Source of the DNA: Leptospira meyeri
GTDB lineage: Bacteria > Spirochaetota > Leptospiria > Leptospirales > Leptospiraceae
Reading direction: 5' to 3'
Assembly: GCF_004368965.1 (NCBI RefSeq)
Contig: NZ_SORO01000001.1
Location: 2,202,001-2,266,000 of the forward strand
Length of the DNA stretch: 64,000 nt
The notes beneath the pieces were generated by a model. The model saw only the letters and a list, made by a program, of their open reading frames with translations, was not told where the DNA came from and did no database searches. Made by a program: the position numbers and the translations under genes. The stretch's first letter is position 1; every line of letters begins with the position of its first letter. This document shows, piece by piece, positions 16,673 through 25,186 of this stretch.

Positions 16673-17428
16673 ATGAAAATAGCAATCATCACCGGTGGTA
16701 GCAATGGTATTGGAAAAGCAACAGCTCTTGAACTTGGCAAACGAGGAATCAGTGTGATCCTCACTTACAATTCTTATAGGGACCGTGCAGAAGAAGTAGT
16801 CAAAGAAATCGAAAAACAAAGCGGGGTAAAAGCTGTTGCTTTAAAGTTGGATCTAACGAAAAAAGAAACCTTTCCAATGTTTGTTGATGAGGTTAAAAAC
16901 AAACTTTCACACATTTGGAACCGAACTAGTTTTGATTATCTAGTAAACAACGGTGGGATTGGTGGGCCAATGGTATTTCAAGATTTAACCGAAGAATACT
17001 TTGAGCAAATTCTAAATACCAACTACAAAGGCCCTATCTTTTTAACACAAAAGTTAATTGGTCTTATGGAAGATGGTGGTGCCATTGTCAATACATCCAG
17101 TTCCTCTAGCACAAAAGCTTTTGTAGGTTATTCCATTTACGGATCTTTAAAGGCTGCTTTGACTACTTGGACTCGTTACTTAGCAAATGAATTGGCACCT
17201 CGTAAAATTCGTGTGAACGCCGTATCACCTGGCCCAACACATAGTAACTTCGGAGATGGAGTTTTTGATAAATACCCAGAATACATCAAACCTTTGGCCG
17301 ATCAAACTGCCTTTGGTCGTATTGGATTGCCAGAAGACATAGGGAAAGTCATTGTCAATTTTTTATCCGATGATTTTGGATGGGTCACTGCCCAAGACAT
17401 TGAAGTTTCGGGAGGACATTTGTTATAA
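16673..17428 (+). CDS. Short-chain dehydrogenase/reductase
   Basis: The 251-residue Rossmann-fold oxidoreductase has the cofactor loop GGSNGIG (residues 8-14), the NNGG motif (YLVNNGGIGG), the catalytic Ser in NTSSSSSTKAF and the Y-x3-K pair in SIYGSLKAAL. The C-terminal GG-HLL end is typical of classical SDRs. NADP(H) or NAD(H) use and substrate are not clear. The gene is alone between the divergent AraC regulator and a terminator hairpin at 17445. Confidence 0.88.
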   Translation: MKIAIITGGSNGIGKATALELGKRGISVILTYNSYRDRAEEVVKEIEKQSGVKAVALKLDLTKKETFPMFVDEVKNKLSHIWNRTSFDYLVNNGGIGGPMVFQDLTEEYFEQILNTNYKGPIFLTQKLIGLMEDGGAIVNTSSSSSTKAFVGYSIYGSLKAALTTWTRYLANELAPRKIRVNAVSPGPTHSNFGDGVFDKYPEYIKPLADQTAFGRIGLPEDIGKVIVNFLSDDFGWVTAQDIEVSGGHLL

Positions 17429-17444
17429 AATTTAAAAAGAAATA

Positions 17445-17470
17445 GCCCTCTTTGAATAAGAGGGCATTTT
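17445..17470 (+). terminator. Rho-independent terminator after the SDR gene
   Basis: A perfect 8-bp stem, GCCCTCTT / AAGAGGGC (17445-17452 and 17458-17465), with the 5-nt loop TGAAT is followed by ATTTT. It lies 17 nt after the SDR stop. Confidence 0.8.
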
Positions 17471-17562
17471 GCAATTGTTAAATGCTCAAAGGTAACATAC
17501 CAAATTCCAGATTGAACTCAGGAAAAACTTTGGTTTCTTTTTGTATGATTTCAAAGTTGATT

Positions 17563-18228
17563 TTACTGCTCCACACATAAGATAACGGATGGAGCATTAC
17601 AACTTCCTAATGTTGAAGTAAAGACGGAAACGCTATTTGCGGCAACACCAGCATTGCCAGTTCCTGTGCCATCCGTCCAACGATTGCAATGGTTATTTGT
17701 CCGAGTTGTCCAACCACCTGTTGCAAGACCCGTTAATGTATTTGTGAGCACGTTTACATCCACATGTGCCAACTGTGAACTGAAAATTCCGACACTATCG
17801 GTAACCGTAAACTTTGTTGAATCTGCGGCTCTAAAATAGGATGTATTTGGCTTTAAAATCCAATCCACATGTTCGGAAATTCCACCGCTACAATTTGACG
17901 TCGTACAGGCAACTCGATTCACATCATCCACAAGGAATGCTTTGTAGACTGCTCTTCTTGGAAATGGTGGTTTTTTAGGATCACTCATACAAATCGCATC
18001 CGCTCCAGCGATCCCAGATCTATTTCCATCATAGGTGTTGCCTGTCGAATAAAACCGACATTCGGTACAAACGGGAATCGCTGTTTGGCAATCAGAACTT
18101 TGCCCCGTGAGACAAAGGAGTACTTCGTTTGCTCGGAAAGAATCGGATTCAAAATCTTTTGGATTATTGAGTTCTGGTTCAGTACAATGGATGAAAGCGA
18201 CAAGTACGATGAGAAGTCCGAAACGCAT
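17563..18228 (-). CDS. DUF1554 leptospiral lipoprotein
   Basis: The product is 221 residues from ATG 18228. It has a very short lipoprotein signal (MRFGLLIVLVAFIHC, Cys15). The mature part matches the DUF1554 domain common in Leptospira: CRFYSTGNTYDGNRSGIAGA near the start, ADAICMSDP, a WILKPN segment, and a C-terminal WTDGTGTGN then VILCVEQ. Cysteines are spaced as expected for a C-type-lectin-like fold. A TTG at 18258 would add ten residues. Probably surface- or periplasm-exposed, ligand unknown. Confidence 0.82.
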   Translation of the reverse strand: MRFGLLIVLVAFIHCTEPELNNPKDFESDSFRANEVLLCLTGQSSDCQTAIPVCTECRFYSTGNTYDGNRSGIAGADAICMSDPKKPPFPRRAVYKAFLVDDVNRVACTTSNCSGGISEHVDWILKPNTSYFRAADSTKFTVTDSVGIFSSQLAHVDVNVLTNTLTGLATGGWTTRTNNHCNRWTDGTGTGNAGVAANSVSVFTSTLGSCNAPSVILCVEQ

Positions 18229-18275
18229 CCATACATTGTATCCTGACTGAATTTCCAATCAACTAAGAATTCCAT

Positions 18276-18638
18276 TCATTCCTATAGAATTTCTCAACTT
18301 GTGTTTGGTAAGATTATATATACGAAAACAATTGATCAATAGAATCACTTGAAGTTTCATTCATTCAATCCAAGATCAATGTTCATAACCAAATATTAAT
18401 TATGCGTAATAGAAAATAAAAAAACAAACAAAAGTTTGAATTTGAATCTTTGGATTGTATTCATATCAAAGGAAACAGAAAAAAGCAGTGTTCGGCAATT
18501 AATGGTTTATCTTTTGGGGCGTTCCCAATCTTTTAGAGCATCCACTTTCATTTAAAATGGGTCAGGCTCCTTCGGGGTCCGCTTACGCTCCCGTCCCCCG
18601 CCATCTAACGATGGCAGGTGACCTAGCCCTCCGTATCC
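18276..18638. other. Non-coding stretch with a hairpin repeat at its end
   Basis: No gene was found. The first 250 nt are very AT-rich. The last 80 nt are GC-rich and hold one copy of a 28-nt repeat (18591-18618) shared with 20286-20313. Confidence 0.5.
18591..18618. repeat. 28-nt hairpin repeat, copy 1
   Basis: Identical to 20286-20313 at 27 of 28 positions. It contains a hairpin GCCATC-TAAC-GATGGC at 18600-18615. It lies just after the stop of the GyrI-like gene (minus strand) and could act as a transcript end. Confidence 0.7.
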
Positions 18639-19118
18639 TTAACGCGGTTTTATGGGTATATAAACCAATTCTTCTGAACTAGGATCTTCATTTTTGTATT
18701 TTTCACCGAGAATTTCAAAATGTGGTCGATTGTCCAAATCATATCCTGAATTAGGAAACCATTCTCTAAAAATCCATTGGAAAAACGGGCCTGCTTCACT
18801 TGCTAGGCCTTTGTAAAGAAATACACTATAAAGACCCGCTGGAATTTCCAAAACTTCCATTCCCTCCGGCAAATCGGTAAAGGAAATAACTTCAACTCCT
18901 GCCCATTTGGTAAAAATACGATTTGGATTAAAATTTTGAAAATAATCAATAGGATAAACTGACAAAGAAATCATTTCCTTTGAAACTCGGTTTTGAATGG
19001 AACCAATAGAAGGAACAAAAGATTTCCATAAAACTGGCGTTACACTTGCAGCCAAAGACATTTCTATTTTTTTACCAACTAAGTATTTTTTCTCTATCGA
19101 GGTAATTTTCGAATCCAT
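18639..19118 (-). CDS. GyrI-like / AraC effector-binding domain protein
   Basis: This 159-residue stand-alone effector-binding domain contains SVYPIDYFQNFNPNRIFTKW, then a central PAGLYSVFLYKGLASEAGPF motif and FREWFPNSGYDLDNRPHFEI near the end, which match the GyrI/BmrR-type small-molecule-binding fold. There is no DNA-binding domain. The ATG at 19118 is chosen; a TTG at 19124 is also possible and neither has a clear ribosome site. Such proteins bind or hydrolyse small lipophilic compounds. It is divergent from the next gene. Confidence 0.75.
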   Translation of the reverse strand: MDSKITSIEKKYLVGKKIEMSLAASVTPVLWKSFVPSIGSIQNRVSKEMISLSVYPIDYFQNFNPNRIFTKWAGVEVISFTDLPEGMEVLEIPAGLYSVFLYKGLASEAGPFFQWIFREWFPNSGYDLDNRPHFEILGEKYKNEDPSSEELVYIPIKPR

Positions 19119-19276
19119 AACCAATCAATTTTTTTATGACTCAATATTTCAATCAGGATTCATTATACGATCTCAACCACAATATAAAAAATCCAAGAAT
19201 TGACACTTCCCTGAAAGTCTCGATGATATTAACAAAATTCTTGACCAAATCAGAAAAGGGCAATACAACTTCCGAA

Positions 19277-19714
19277 ATGATCACTCAACCTCAAAAACCC
19301 TCTGCTGCCTTTATTGGCGCTTCCTGGCTTTCTCTCGTTATTGGTATGTTTACATTCATCGTAGGAATTTGGAACGCCGACATGATGTTAAACGAAAAAG
19401 GTTTTTATATTACGATTTTAATGTATGGATTGTTTTCTGCCGTTTCTTTACAAAAAACTGTAAGAGACCAATTGGAAGGTTTATTTGTTACCGGTATCTA
19501 TATTGGATTGTGTTGGTTTTCCGTCGCTTTGACTCTCTCGCTACTTTTCATCGGACTTTGGAACGCAACTCTCGCCTTGAGTGAAAAAGGTTTTTTTGGA
19601 ATTTCTTTTGTTCTCAGTTTATTTGCTGCCGTTGCTGTTCAAAAAAACGTCCGTGACTTACGAATGGCCGAAGGAAATATCAAACCAGAACTTTCACCAA
19701 AAGACAAAGCATAA
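19277..19714 (+). CDS. YiaA/YiaB-type membrane protein
   Basis: The product is 145 residues from ATG 19277. It holds two copies of the YiaAB two-helix unit: AFIGASWLSLVIGMFTFIVG...LNEKGFYITILMYGLFSAVSLQKTVRD, then a second block with GLWNATLALSEKGFFGISFV and AVAVQKNVRDLR. Four transmembrane helices are expected. Function of the family is unknown. In-frame starts at 19223 and 19136 exist but add a polar leader. A possible promoter (TTGACC, 17 nt, TACAAC) sits just before the chosen start. Confidence 0.8.
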   Translation: MITQPQKPSAAFIGASWLSLVIGMFTFIVGIWNADMMLNEKGFYITILMYGLFSAVSLQKTVRDQLEGLFVTGIYIGLCWFSVALTLSLLFIGLWNATLALSEKGFFGISFVLSLFAAVAVQKNVRDLRMAEGNIKPELSPKDKA

Positions 19715-19748
19715 TTGATTGAACGAAATCAATCCATAAGGTAAGCAA

Positions 19749-20249
19749 ATGACATCAAACAAATTCGAACAATCGCTAGAGAACGGCCCTCATAAACTAT
19801 TACAACAACTCCTTGGCCACTGGAAAGGGAACACTAAGACCTGGTTTGAAAAAGATGTTTTAGCAGATGAATCGGCTGCTGAAGTCACCATCACTAGTTT
19901 GTTTGGTGGTCGTTTCATTTCTCTGGATTACCACAGTAGTTTGGAAGGCAAACCCTTTGAAGGTAAAATGGTCATCGGATTCGATATCCCCTACAAGAGA
20001 TTCACAAGCTCCTGGATCGATAGTTTTCATATGGGAACTCAAATTATGTTATCTAGTGGAGAATCAATAGGAAATGGATTTTCCGTTCTTGGTTCTTATG
20101 GTAACCCAGAATATGGGGAAGCCCTTTGGGGTTGGAGAACTGAAATTCAGTTCCTCAGTGATAAGGAATTTTCTCTAACGGCCTTTAATATCTCACCCGA
20201 AGGCGAAGAAGCAAAAGCGACGGAAACATTTTATAAAAGAGTGGGATGA
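19749..20249 (+). CDS. DUF1579 family protein
   Basis: The 166-residue soluble protein matches DUF1579. It begins with HKLLQQLLGHWKGNTKTWF, has repeated beta hairpins (GGRFISLDYHSSLEGKPFEG, then MVIGFDIPYKRFTSSWIDSF), and ends in an EATETFYKR-like motif (AKATETFYKRVG). The family forms a small lipocalin-like barrel of unknown role. It follows the YiaA-like gene by 34 nt and may be co-transcribed. Confidence 0.8.
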   Translation: MTSNKFEQSLENGPHKLLQQLLGHWKGNTKTWFEKDVLADESAAEVTITSLFGGRFISLDYHSSLEGKPFEGKMVIGFDIPYKRFTSSWIDSFHMGTQIMLSSGESIGNGFSVLGSYGNPEYGEALWGWRTEIQFLSDKEFSLTAFNISPEGEEAKATETFYKRVG

Positions 20250-20285
20250 TTTGTTCCAAATTCCAACGGAGTGAACTAATTATTT

Positions 20286-20313
20286 CCGTCCCCCGCCATC
20301 TAATGATGGCAGG
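20286..20313. repeat. 28-nt hairpin repeat, copy 2
   Basis: 27 of 28 bases match 18591-18618. The hairpin GCCATC-TAAT-GATGGC lies at 20295-20310, between two convergent genes. The single difference is in the loop, so the stem is kept. Confidence 0.7.
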
Positions 20314-20372
20314 GGAAAAAACCCTGTGTATCAGCTAGCACAGAATTGTAAGTTGTATCACAAATCCAAATT

Positions 20373-20951
20373 CTACTGTTGTCTACCCTCAATGATTTGT
20401 AACAATATGACAATCGCAATCCCCATTCTTCGATCCAGTGCACTGGCAACATCAGAAGAAAAATCGATATTGAATTGTGGAACAAAAGGATTAAAAGTTT
20501 GTTTTAAAATTCCTACCTGATTCTTGTTGATTGTAATGAAAAACGATTGGGGAATTAAATTCGTTAAAAACCGACGAAGAATCGCTTTTAACATACTATC
20601 CTCATCAATCGAACCAACTACTTGATCCTTTATATCTAAAATTTCCCAAGAATCTTTTAGGATAGATTTAAATCCTTTTCTACGAAGTGATCCAATTGCT
20701 TCATTCGAAGTAAGATCTACCACATCGTAAGTCGCAGAAAAATCAATCACACTGCGTGCTTTTATTTTTAAGAGTTCTTTTGATTTTGTTTCATCGGCAT
20801 AAACTGTAATGTCTTCTTTTAATTTAAAGGCTTTCTGTTTTACGAAAAAGAGAAGATTGTTTTTGTTTTCATCAAAGATGCGAATTTCACCACCAAAAAT
20901 TTTCAAAAAACTTTTTTTAGCAAAATATTTGTTAAATGTGTACTGTTGCAT
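20373..20951 (-). CDS. LURP-one-related / tubby-like scramblase-fold protein
   Basis: The 192-residue protein is built of repeated beta hairpins, as in the LURP-one/phospholipid-scramblase superfamily: FGGEIRIFDENKNNLLFFVKQK, KIKARSVIDFSATYDVVDL, AIGSLRRKGFKSILKDSWEI and VGSIDEDSMLKAILRRF, ending in a hydrophobic helix (MGIAIVILLQII). The function of bacterial members is unsettled. Membrane or lipid association is likely from the C-terminal helix. Confidence 0.7.
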   Translation of the reverse strand: MQQYTFNKYFAKKSFLKIFGGEIRIFDENKNNLLFFVKQKAFKLKEDITVYADETKSKELLKIKARSVIDFSATYDVVDLTSNEAIGSLRRKGFKSILKDSWEILDIKDQVVGSIDEDSMLKAILRRFLTNLIPQSFFITINKNQVGILKQTFNPFVPQFNIDFSSDVASALDRRMGIAIVILLQIIEGRQQ

Positions 20952-21054
20952 AGGCCACGATTGTATCGAATCTCAGACAAACTCAAGTCAAAAAAATATT
21001 TAAAACTGCCTATCGAATTACCAAAAACCCCAAAAAATTACTTTACAAAATTAA

Positions 21055-21066
21055 ACGAACGATCGT
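21055..21066. promoter_or_regulatory. Candidate TetR operator, copy 1
   Basis: ACGAACGATCGT lies 11 nt before the TetR gene start. It sits in a roughly symmetric TTAAA...TTTAA frame centred on ACGATCGT. Its exact reverse complement recurs at 21731-21742. Confidence 0.45.
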
Positions 21067-21076
21067 ACTTTTAATT

Positions 21077-21673
21077 ATGGGTAAGGGTGAGGACACAAAA
21101 TCAATGATTTTGGACAAAGCAGTCCAGATGGCAAGCATCCAAGGTTTGGAAGGACTCACCATAGGATCTCTAGCTGATGAATTGGGAATGTCCAAAAGTG
21201 GGCTCTTTGGAAAATTTTCGTCCAAAGAAAACCTCCAAATCGAGGTGCTACGAGTTGGAAGTGAACTCTTTCGAAGGAATGTAGTGTACCCTGCACTTAA
21301 AACAAAACCGGGATTAACGAGATTAAAAACAGCCTTTCAGATGTGGCTGTCTTGGGCGAATACGGATAGCCTACCCGGAGGATGTTTGTTTTTGTCATCT
21401 AGTTCGGAATTTGACGATAGGCCCGGCGTTGTGAGAGATCATTTGAAGAAAACACAACTCAGTTGGCAGAAAACACTAAAACAATTTGTACAAGATGCGA
21501 AAGACACGTTAGAGTTAGATGCAAATACAAATGTAGACAAAATGGTACAAGAAATTTGGGGACTAATCTTAGGTTTTCATTTTTATAACCGGCTTTTGGA
21601 AGACAAAAACTCAGAAAAAAGAACCAAACAAAGTTTTAACGAATTAATCAAACGACACCAATATAATATTTGA
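21077..21673 (+). CDS. TetR-family transcriptional regulator
   Basis: This 198-residue protein has an N-terminal TetR helix-turn-helix at about residues 9-55 (ILDKAVQMASIQGLEGLTIG, then ADELGMSKSGLFGKFSSKENL). A ligand-binding domain follows with WLSWANTDSLPGGCLFLSSS, a segment typical of the TetR_C group with a PGGC motif. The alpha/beta hydrolase gene 42 nt downstream is the likely partner. A shared inverted 12-bp motif marks the front of both genes. Confidence 0.88.
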   Translation: MGKGEDTKSMILDKAVQMASIQGLEGLTIGSLADELGMSKSGLFGKFSSKENLQIEVLRVGSELFRRNVVYPALKTKPGLTRLKTAFQMWLSWANTDSLPGGCLFLSSSSEFDDRPGVVRDHLKKTQLSWQKTLKQFVQDAKDTLELDANTNVDKMVQEIWGLILGFHFYNRLLEDKNSEKRTKQSFNELIKRHQYNI

Positions 21674-21715
21674 AAAGGAATAAAGTCAGAATTTTATTAA
21701 AAGAGGATTTAAGTT

Positions 21716-22576
21716 ATGGAAACAAATAGCACGATCGTTCGTACTTTAAACAGAACCTATCCATTCACCATGGAAGAAAAATGGGCCTTCGCCAAAAGAA
21801 AACCGATGTTCTTTGGTTATGTGGCCGCTGGTTATTTTTTATCTACACAAAAACAAAAACCTTCCAGAAAGGAAATGGATGTGTTAACACTGGCAGAACA
21901 AAAAGAGTTTCAAGAGAAGGAACACCGCATCCAATACTTTCATTGGAAAGGAGAAAAAGAAACTGTTCTTCTGGTCCATGGTTGGAATGGGCATACGGGA
22001 AATTTTTCACGAATTGTTCCTGCTCTTGTAGAAGAAGGTTATAACGTCATTGGAATTGATTTACCTGGGCACGGATTTTCTTCTGGTCGATATTCAAATA
22101 TTGTTTTATCTGCGAAGATGGTACGTAGACTCGTAGAACAAATAGGAAATCCCGACTATATCATTACACATTCATTCGGTGGAGCTGTTGCTACCGTAGC
22201 ACAAGAATTAGGTGTTAATGCAAAGAAGTTAGTTTACATTGCTCCACCTTTACGGTTGGAAATTCTTAGAAAAAGTTTTAGTTCATACTACCAGTTGACA
22301 GAAGAAGAAAGTGAATCCATGCGACTCGTTTTAGAACGAAAGGTCAAACAACCTCTCAGTAGCTTGGATTTAGGAAAAGCAGGTCCAAAATTTGATAACT
22401 CCCTACTTGTAATTCATGATGAAGATGATTTGGAAATTCCATTTGCTATGGGACTTGCGGTTTCAAAAGCATGGAAAAATTCCAAGTTAGTGCCAACAAA
22501 AGGCCTCGGCCACAAAATGATTTTGAGAACCGAGAGTGTAAAAGATGAAATCATTGGATTTTTAAAGGGGATTTAG
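21716..22576 (+). CDS. Alpha/beta hydrolase
   Basis: The 286-residue hydrolase shows the oxyanion region VLLVHGWNGHTGNF, the nucleophile elbow THSFGGA (G-x-S-x-G variant HSFGG), an Asp in LLVIHDEDDLEIPF and a catalytic His in GLGHKMIL. There is no signal peptide, so it is cytoplasmic. Esterase or lipase-like activity on a small lipophilic substrate is plausible. It probably forms an operon with the TetR gene upstream. Confidence 0.85.
   Translation: METNSTIVRTLNRTYPFTMEEKWAFAKRKPMFFGYVAAGYFLSTQKQKPSRKEMDVLTLAEQKEFQEKEHRIQYFHWKGEKETVLLVHGWNGHTGNFSRIVPALVEEGYNVIGIDLPGHGFSSGRYSNIVLSAKMVRRLVEQIGNPDYIITHSFGGAVATVAQELGVNAKKLVYIAPPLRLEILRKSFSSYYQLTEEESESMRLVLERKVKQPLSSLDLGKAGPKFDNSLLVIHDEDDLEIPFAMGLAVSKAWKNSKLVPTKGLGHKMILRTESVKDEIIGFLKGI
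21731..21742. promoter_or_regulatory. Candidate TetR operator, copy 2
   Basis: ACGATCGTTCGT is the exact reverse complement of 21055-21066. It lies within the first codons of the hydrolase gene, so binding there could block transcription locally. Function is inferred from the matched pair only. Confidence 0.35.
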
Positions 22577-22690
22577 TGGTAGATTCTTACATATACCAAA
22601 CCAAAAACAAATAACGAAAAACGAAAAACTAATTAGAAAAGAGTCTAAGTTAGTCGTTATTTGTCAGGATGGAAGTTTGTAAATTTAGAA

Positions 22691-24256
22691 CTAACTTTGG
22701 CTCATAGATGCCAATTTGTTCGCTTCATCTTTGATCATTTCGATATGTTCTTCTAGGTCTTTGGAGGCACGGCTGATTTCGTTGACCTCCATTTCTAGTT
22801 GGACAATCCCTTTTGATGCTTCTTTCTGACCAAGCAGCTGTTCTTTGGTGGATTCGGAAATTTGTTTGGATAGTTCTCGAATTTGTCCCAGTTCCGTTAG
22901 AATCGCCGAGAGAGTATTTCTTTGTTCAATATACAATCGGTTCATGTCTTGTATTTCGACCAAAGTTTGGTTCAAACGGTCAATTTGGGATTTTGCCAAC
23001 TCCCCTGTTTCTTTGGATGCATTTCTAGCATTGGCAATGATTTCTTTTGAACTTTTAACAACGACAGAAATTCGTTTTACGTTGTTTTTTGTAAACTCGG
23101 CTAGTTTACTAACTTCATTTGCCACAACGGCAAAACCTTTTCCAACATCTCCAGCCCTTGCCGCTTCAATAGAAGCATTTAACGCCAGTAAGTTTGTTTT
23201 TTCCCCAATTTCGGCAACGATGTTGTTGATTTCGTTTACCTGGTCAAAGGAAGATTGGATAGATTCCAAATGAGTTGCCGTTTGGTCAGCAACTTCTGTT
23301 ACAGACATACTTTCTTTTTTGTTGATCTCTGCAATTTCTACAAGTCGTTCACTTTGAACAAGAATTTGGTCCACGGTTTCTTTTAGGATTTCCGTATCCG
23401 ATACCATTCCCTGAACTTTACTGTTTTGTTCTTCAATCGAAGATCCATTCGATTCAAAAGAACTGGAGAGTTCAGAAATGACTGCAGTGATTTCTTCTAA
23501 GGAAGCAGCTTGCGATTCTAGTTTAACGGAAGTTTGGGACACAAAATTACTGAAGTTAGTGATAGAACTTTCGAGTTTTACTGCTGCATTTGCTGAAATT
23601 TTATTTCTATCTTTGGTTTGGTTTAAGAGAAGTTCTGCCTCATCCGCTTTGATTTCAGCAAGGGAACTAATTTTTGTTAGGAGTTGAACTAACAAACTAA
23701 CGATATAACCGGCAATCATTATAAAAACGGGTTTGAGAACTTCGCCAGCCATACCGACATAACCCATTTGACGTGAGAGTTCTGGGTCAACGGAAAGTTT
23801 AATTCCCCCAATGGTTACAGCACAGTACAAAGCAATGGCCGAAGTCGTAGCACCGATAAATGAGTTTAATAAAACAAATTTACGATCACCTAAAAATCCA
23901 GAATAGATGGCATTGAAAAAGTAAATAAAATAAACTGCTGCATTGGCAAGTGCTGCTTGTGCTTCTTTTAAACTGAGAGTACAATCCATAATGATGGTTC
24001 CACCAAGGACTATTGTATCTAGTAATATCAATGATTTATGAAACCAAGTGGGAGGGTTTGATTTTCTTTCTAAAAAATATGCAACGGCACAATAGAATGC
24101 CATGGTACATGTTCCGATCATATGGATCATAAACATCTTTGGTTGGAATTCGTCCTTGGCTCCGATCATTGCAAGAAAGAATAAAAGAACCAAACCAAAT
24201 CTGATTCTGTTGATGATGATTTTCCCTTGTTTCCAAAGATCTGCGATCGTTAACAC
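22691..24256 (-). CDS. Methyl-accepting chemotaxis protein with six-helix membrane sensor
   Basis: The 521-residue chemoreceptor has an N-terminal sensor of about six transmembrane helices (residues 15-200) with no periplasmic domain, then the cytoplasmic coiled coil. The signalling tip reads [20 protein letters not shown] then [19 protein letters not shown]. The GTG start at 24256 is used. It is the same length as, and clearly paralogous to, the receptor at 36087-37652 (shared YSGFLG, VGxxAEIxK and WFHK patches). Membrane-embedded sensors usually read lipophilic or energy-state signals. Confidence 0.9.
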   Translation of the reverse strand: MLTIADLWKQGKIIINRIRFGLVLLFFLAMIGAKDEFQPKMFMIHMIGTCTMAFYCAVAYFLERKSNPPTWFHKSLILLDTIVLGGTIIMDCTLSLKEAQAALANAAVYFIYFFNAIYSGFLGDRKFVLLNSFIGATTSAIALYCAVTIGGIKLSVDPELSRQMGYVGMAGEVLKPVFIMIAGYIVSLLVQLLTKISSLAEIKADEAELLLNQTKDRNKISANAAVKLESSITNFSNFVSQTSVKLESQAASLEEITAVISELSSSFESNGSSIEEQNSKVQGMVSDTEILKETVDQILVQSERLVEIAEINKKESMSVTEVADQTATHLESIQSSFDQVNEINNIVAEIGEKTNLLALNASIEAARAGDVGKGFAVVANEVSKLAEFTKNNVKRISVVVKSSKEIIANARNASKETGELAKSQIDRLNQTLVEIQDMNRLYIEQRNTLSAILTELGQIRELSKQISESTKEQLLGQKEASKGIVQLEMEVNEISRASKDLEEHIEMIKDEANKLASMSQS

Positions 24257-24408
24257 TAAATACCTCGATTCATTACATCACCAGAATGGTGATTAGGCGC
24301 AATATTTTATTGCTAATATTCATCTACGGATCAAAATACCTTGAAATGATCTGTATTTTACTATTTTTATAAGAAATTTACATTTTTTAAACGAGAACAA
24401 ACAGTACG

Positions 24409-24438
24409 GGCCTACAAACCTCCTCCCGCGCATAGGCC
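24409..24438. other. Short inverted repeat between receptor and DUF3052 genes
   Basis: GGCCTA (24409-24414) and TAGGCC (24433-24438) can form a 6-bp stem around an 18-nt C-rich loop, in an otherwise AT-rich spacer. A role is not clear. Confidence 0.35.
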
Positions 24439-24530
24439 ATTAGATAGAATCTAAAACCTTATTTTTCTCTTTTCGCAAAAATACGAGGTGATTGACTCAG
24501 CCAAAACGAAAAGGATGGTGGGGGAAATTT

Positions 24531-24941
24531 ATGACGGCAGGTTATTCCGGAAAACCACTCGTTGAAAAGTTAGGGATCAAAGAAAATATGGTCCTGCATT
24601 TCATCAATCTTCCCTCCAAAGATTTTACCAAAACCTGGGGCAATTTTCCCAAACCAATCCAGATCCTAGAGAAACCAAAATCGGGAATGGATATGATTCA
24701 CTTTTTCACAACTGCATCAAAAGAGTACAACGAAAAGTTACCAAAACTAATCAAATTCCTAAAACCAAATGGGATGATTTGGATTTCTTGGCCTAAAAAA
24801 ACTTCGAAAATTCCTTCTGATATGAATGAAAATCTAATTCGCGATTTTGCCTTGGAGTTGGGACTTGTCGACGTCAAAGTTTGTGCCGTAGATGAGGTGT
24901 GGTCGGGATTAAAATTGGTCATCCGAAAAGAAAATAGATAA
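24531..24941 (+). CDS. DUF3052 family protein
   Basis: The product is 136 residues from ATG 24531, with a GGTGGGGG site 6 nt upstream. A TTG at 24492 would add 13 residues. The start TAGYSGKPLVEKLGIKENM is the DUF3052 signature, and the WISWPKK motif lies in the second half (MIWISWPKKTSKIPSDMNEN), ending with VWSGLKLVIRKE. It is cytoplasmic with no known activity. A terminator-like hairpin follows at 24976. Confidence 0.8.
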   Translation: MTAGYSGKPLVEKLGIKENMVLHFINLPSKDFTKTWGNFPKPIQILEKPKSGMDMIHFFTTASKEYNEKLPKLIKFLKPNGMIWISWPKKTSKIPSDMNENLIRDFALELGLVDVKVCAVDEVWSGLKLVIRKENR

Positions 24942-24975
24942 CAAAAGAAAACCAATCCATCCTAAGATGAAAAAA

Positions 24976-25003
24976 CTTAAAAACGAATTATATTCGTTTT
25001 AAG
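24976..25003 (+). terminator. Terminator-like hairpin after the DUF3052 gene
   Basis: CTTAAAAACGAA (24976-24987) pairs with TTCGTTTTAAG (24993-25003) with one bulged A and the loop TTATA. The T tract falls inside the stem, so it may act in both directions. Confidence 0.5.
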
Positions 25004-25186
25004 GCTTCAAAATCGGTTCCAACGATTCCGAAAATAGAGATAGTTCACAAAATCGAATCCCAAAAAAAAACGAAAAAGATTTGGGATAGAAAAAATTAGT
25101 ACAAATCGTCCTTATATGTGGTTTGACAAATTAGTTCGAAGGATCATGACATATGATTCTATTTGTTTTTGTTAGGATAGGACAAA

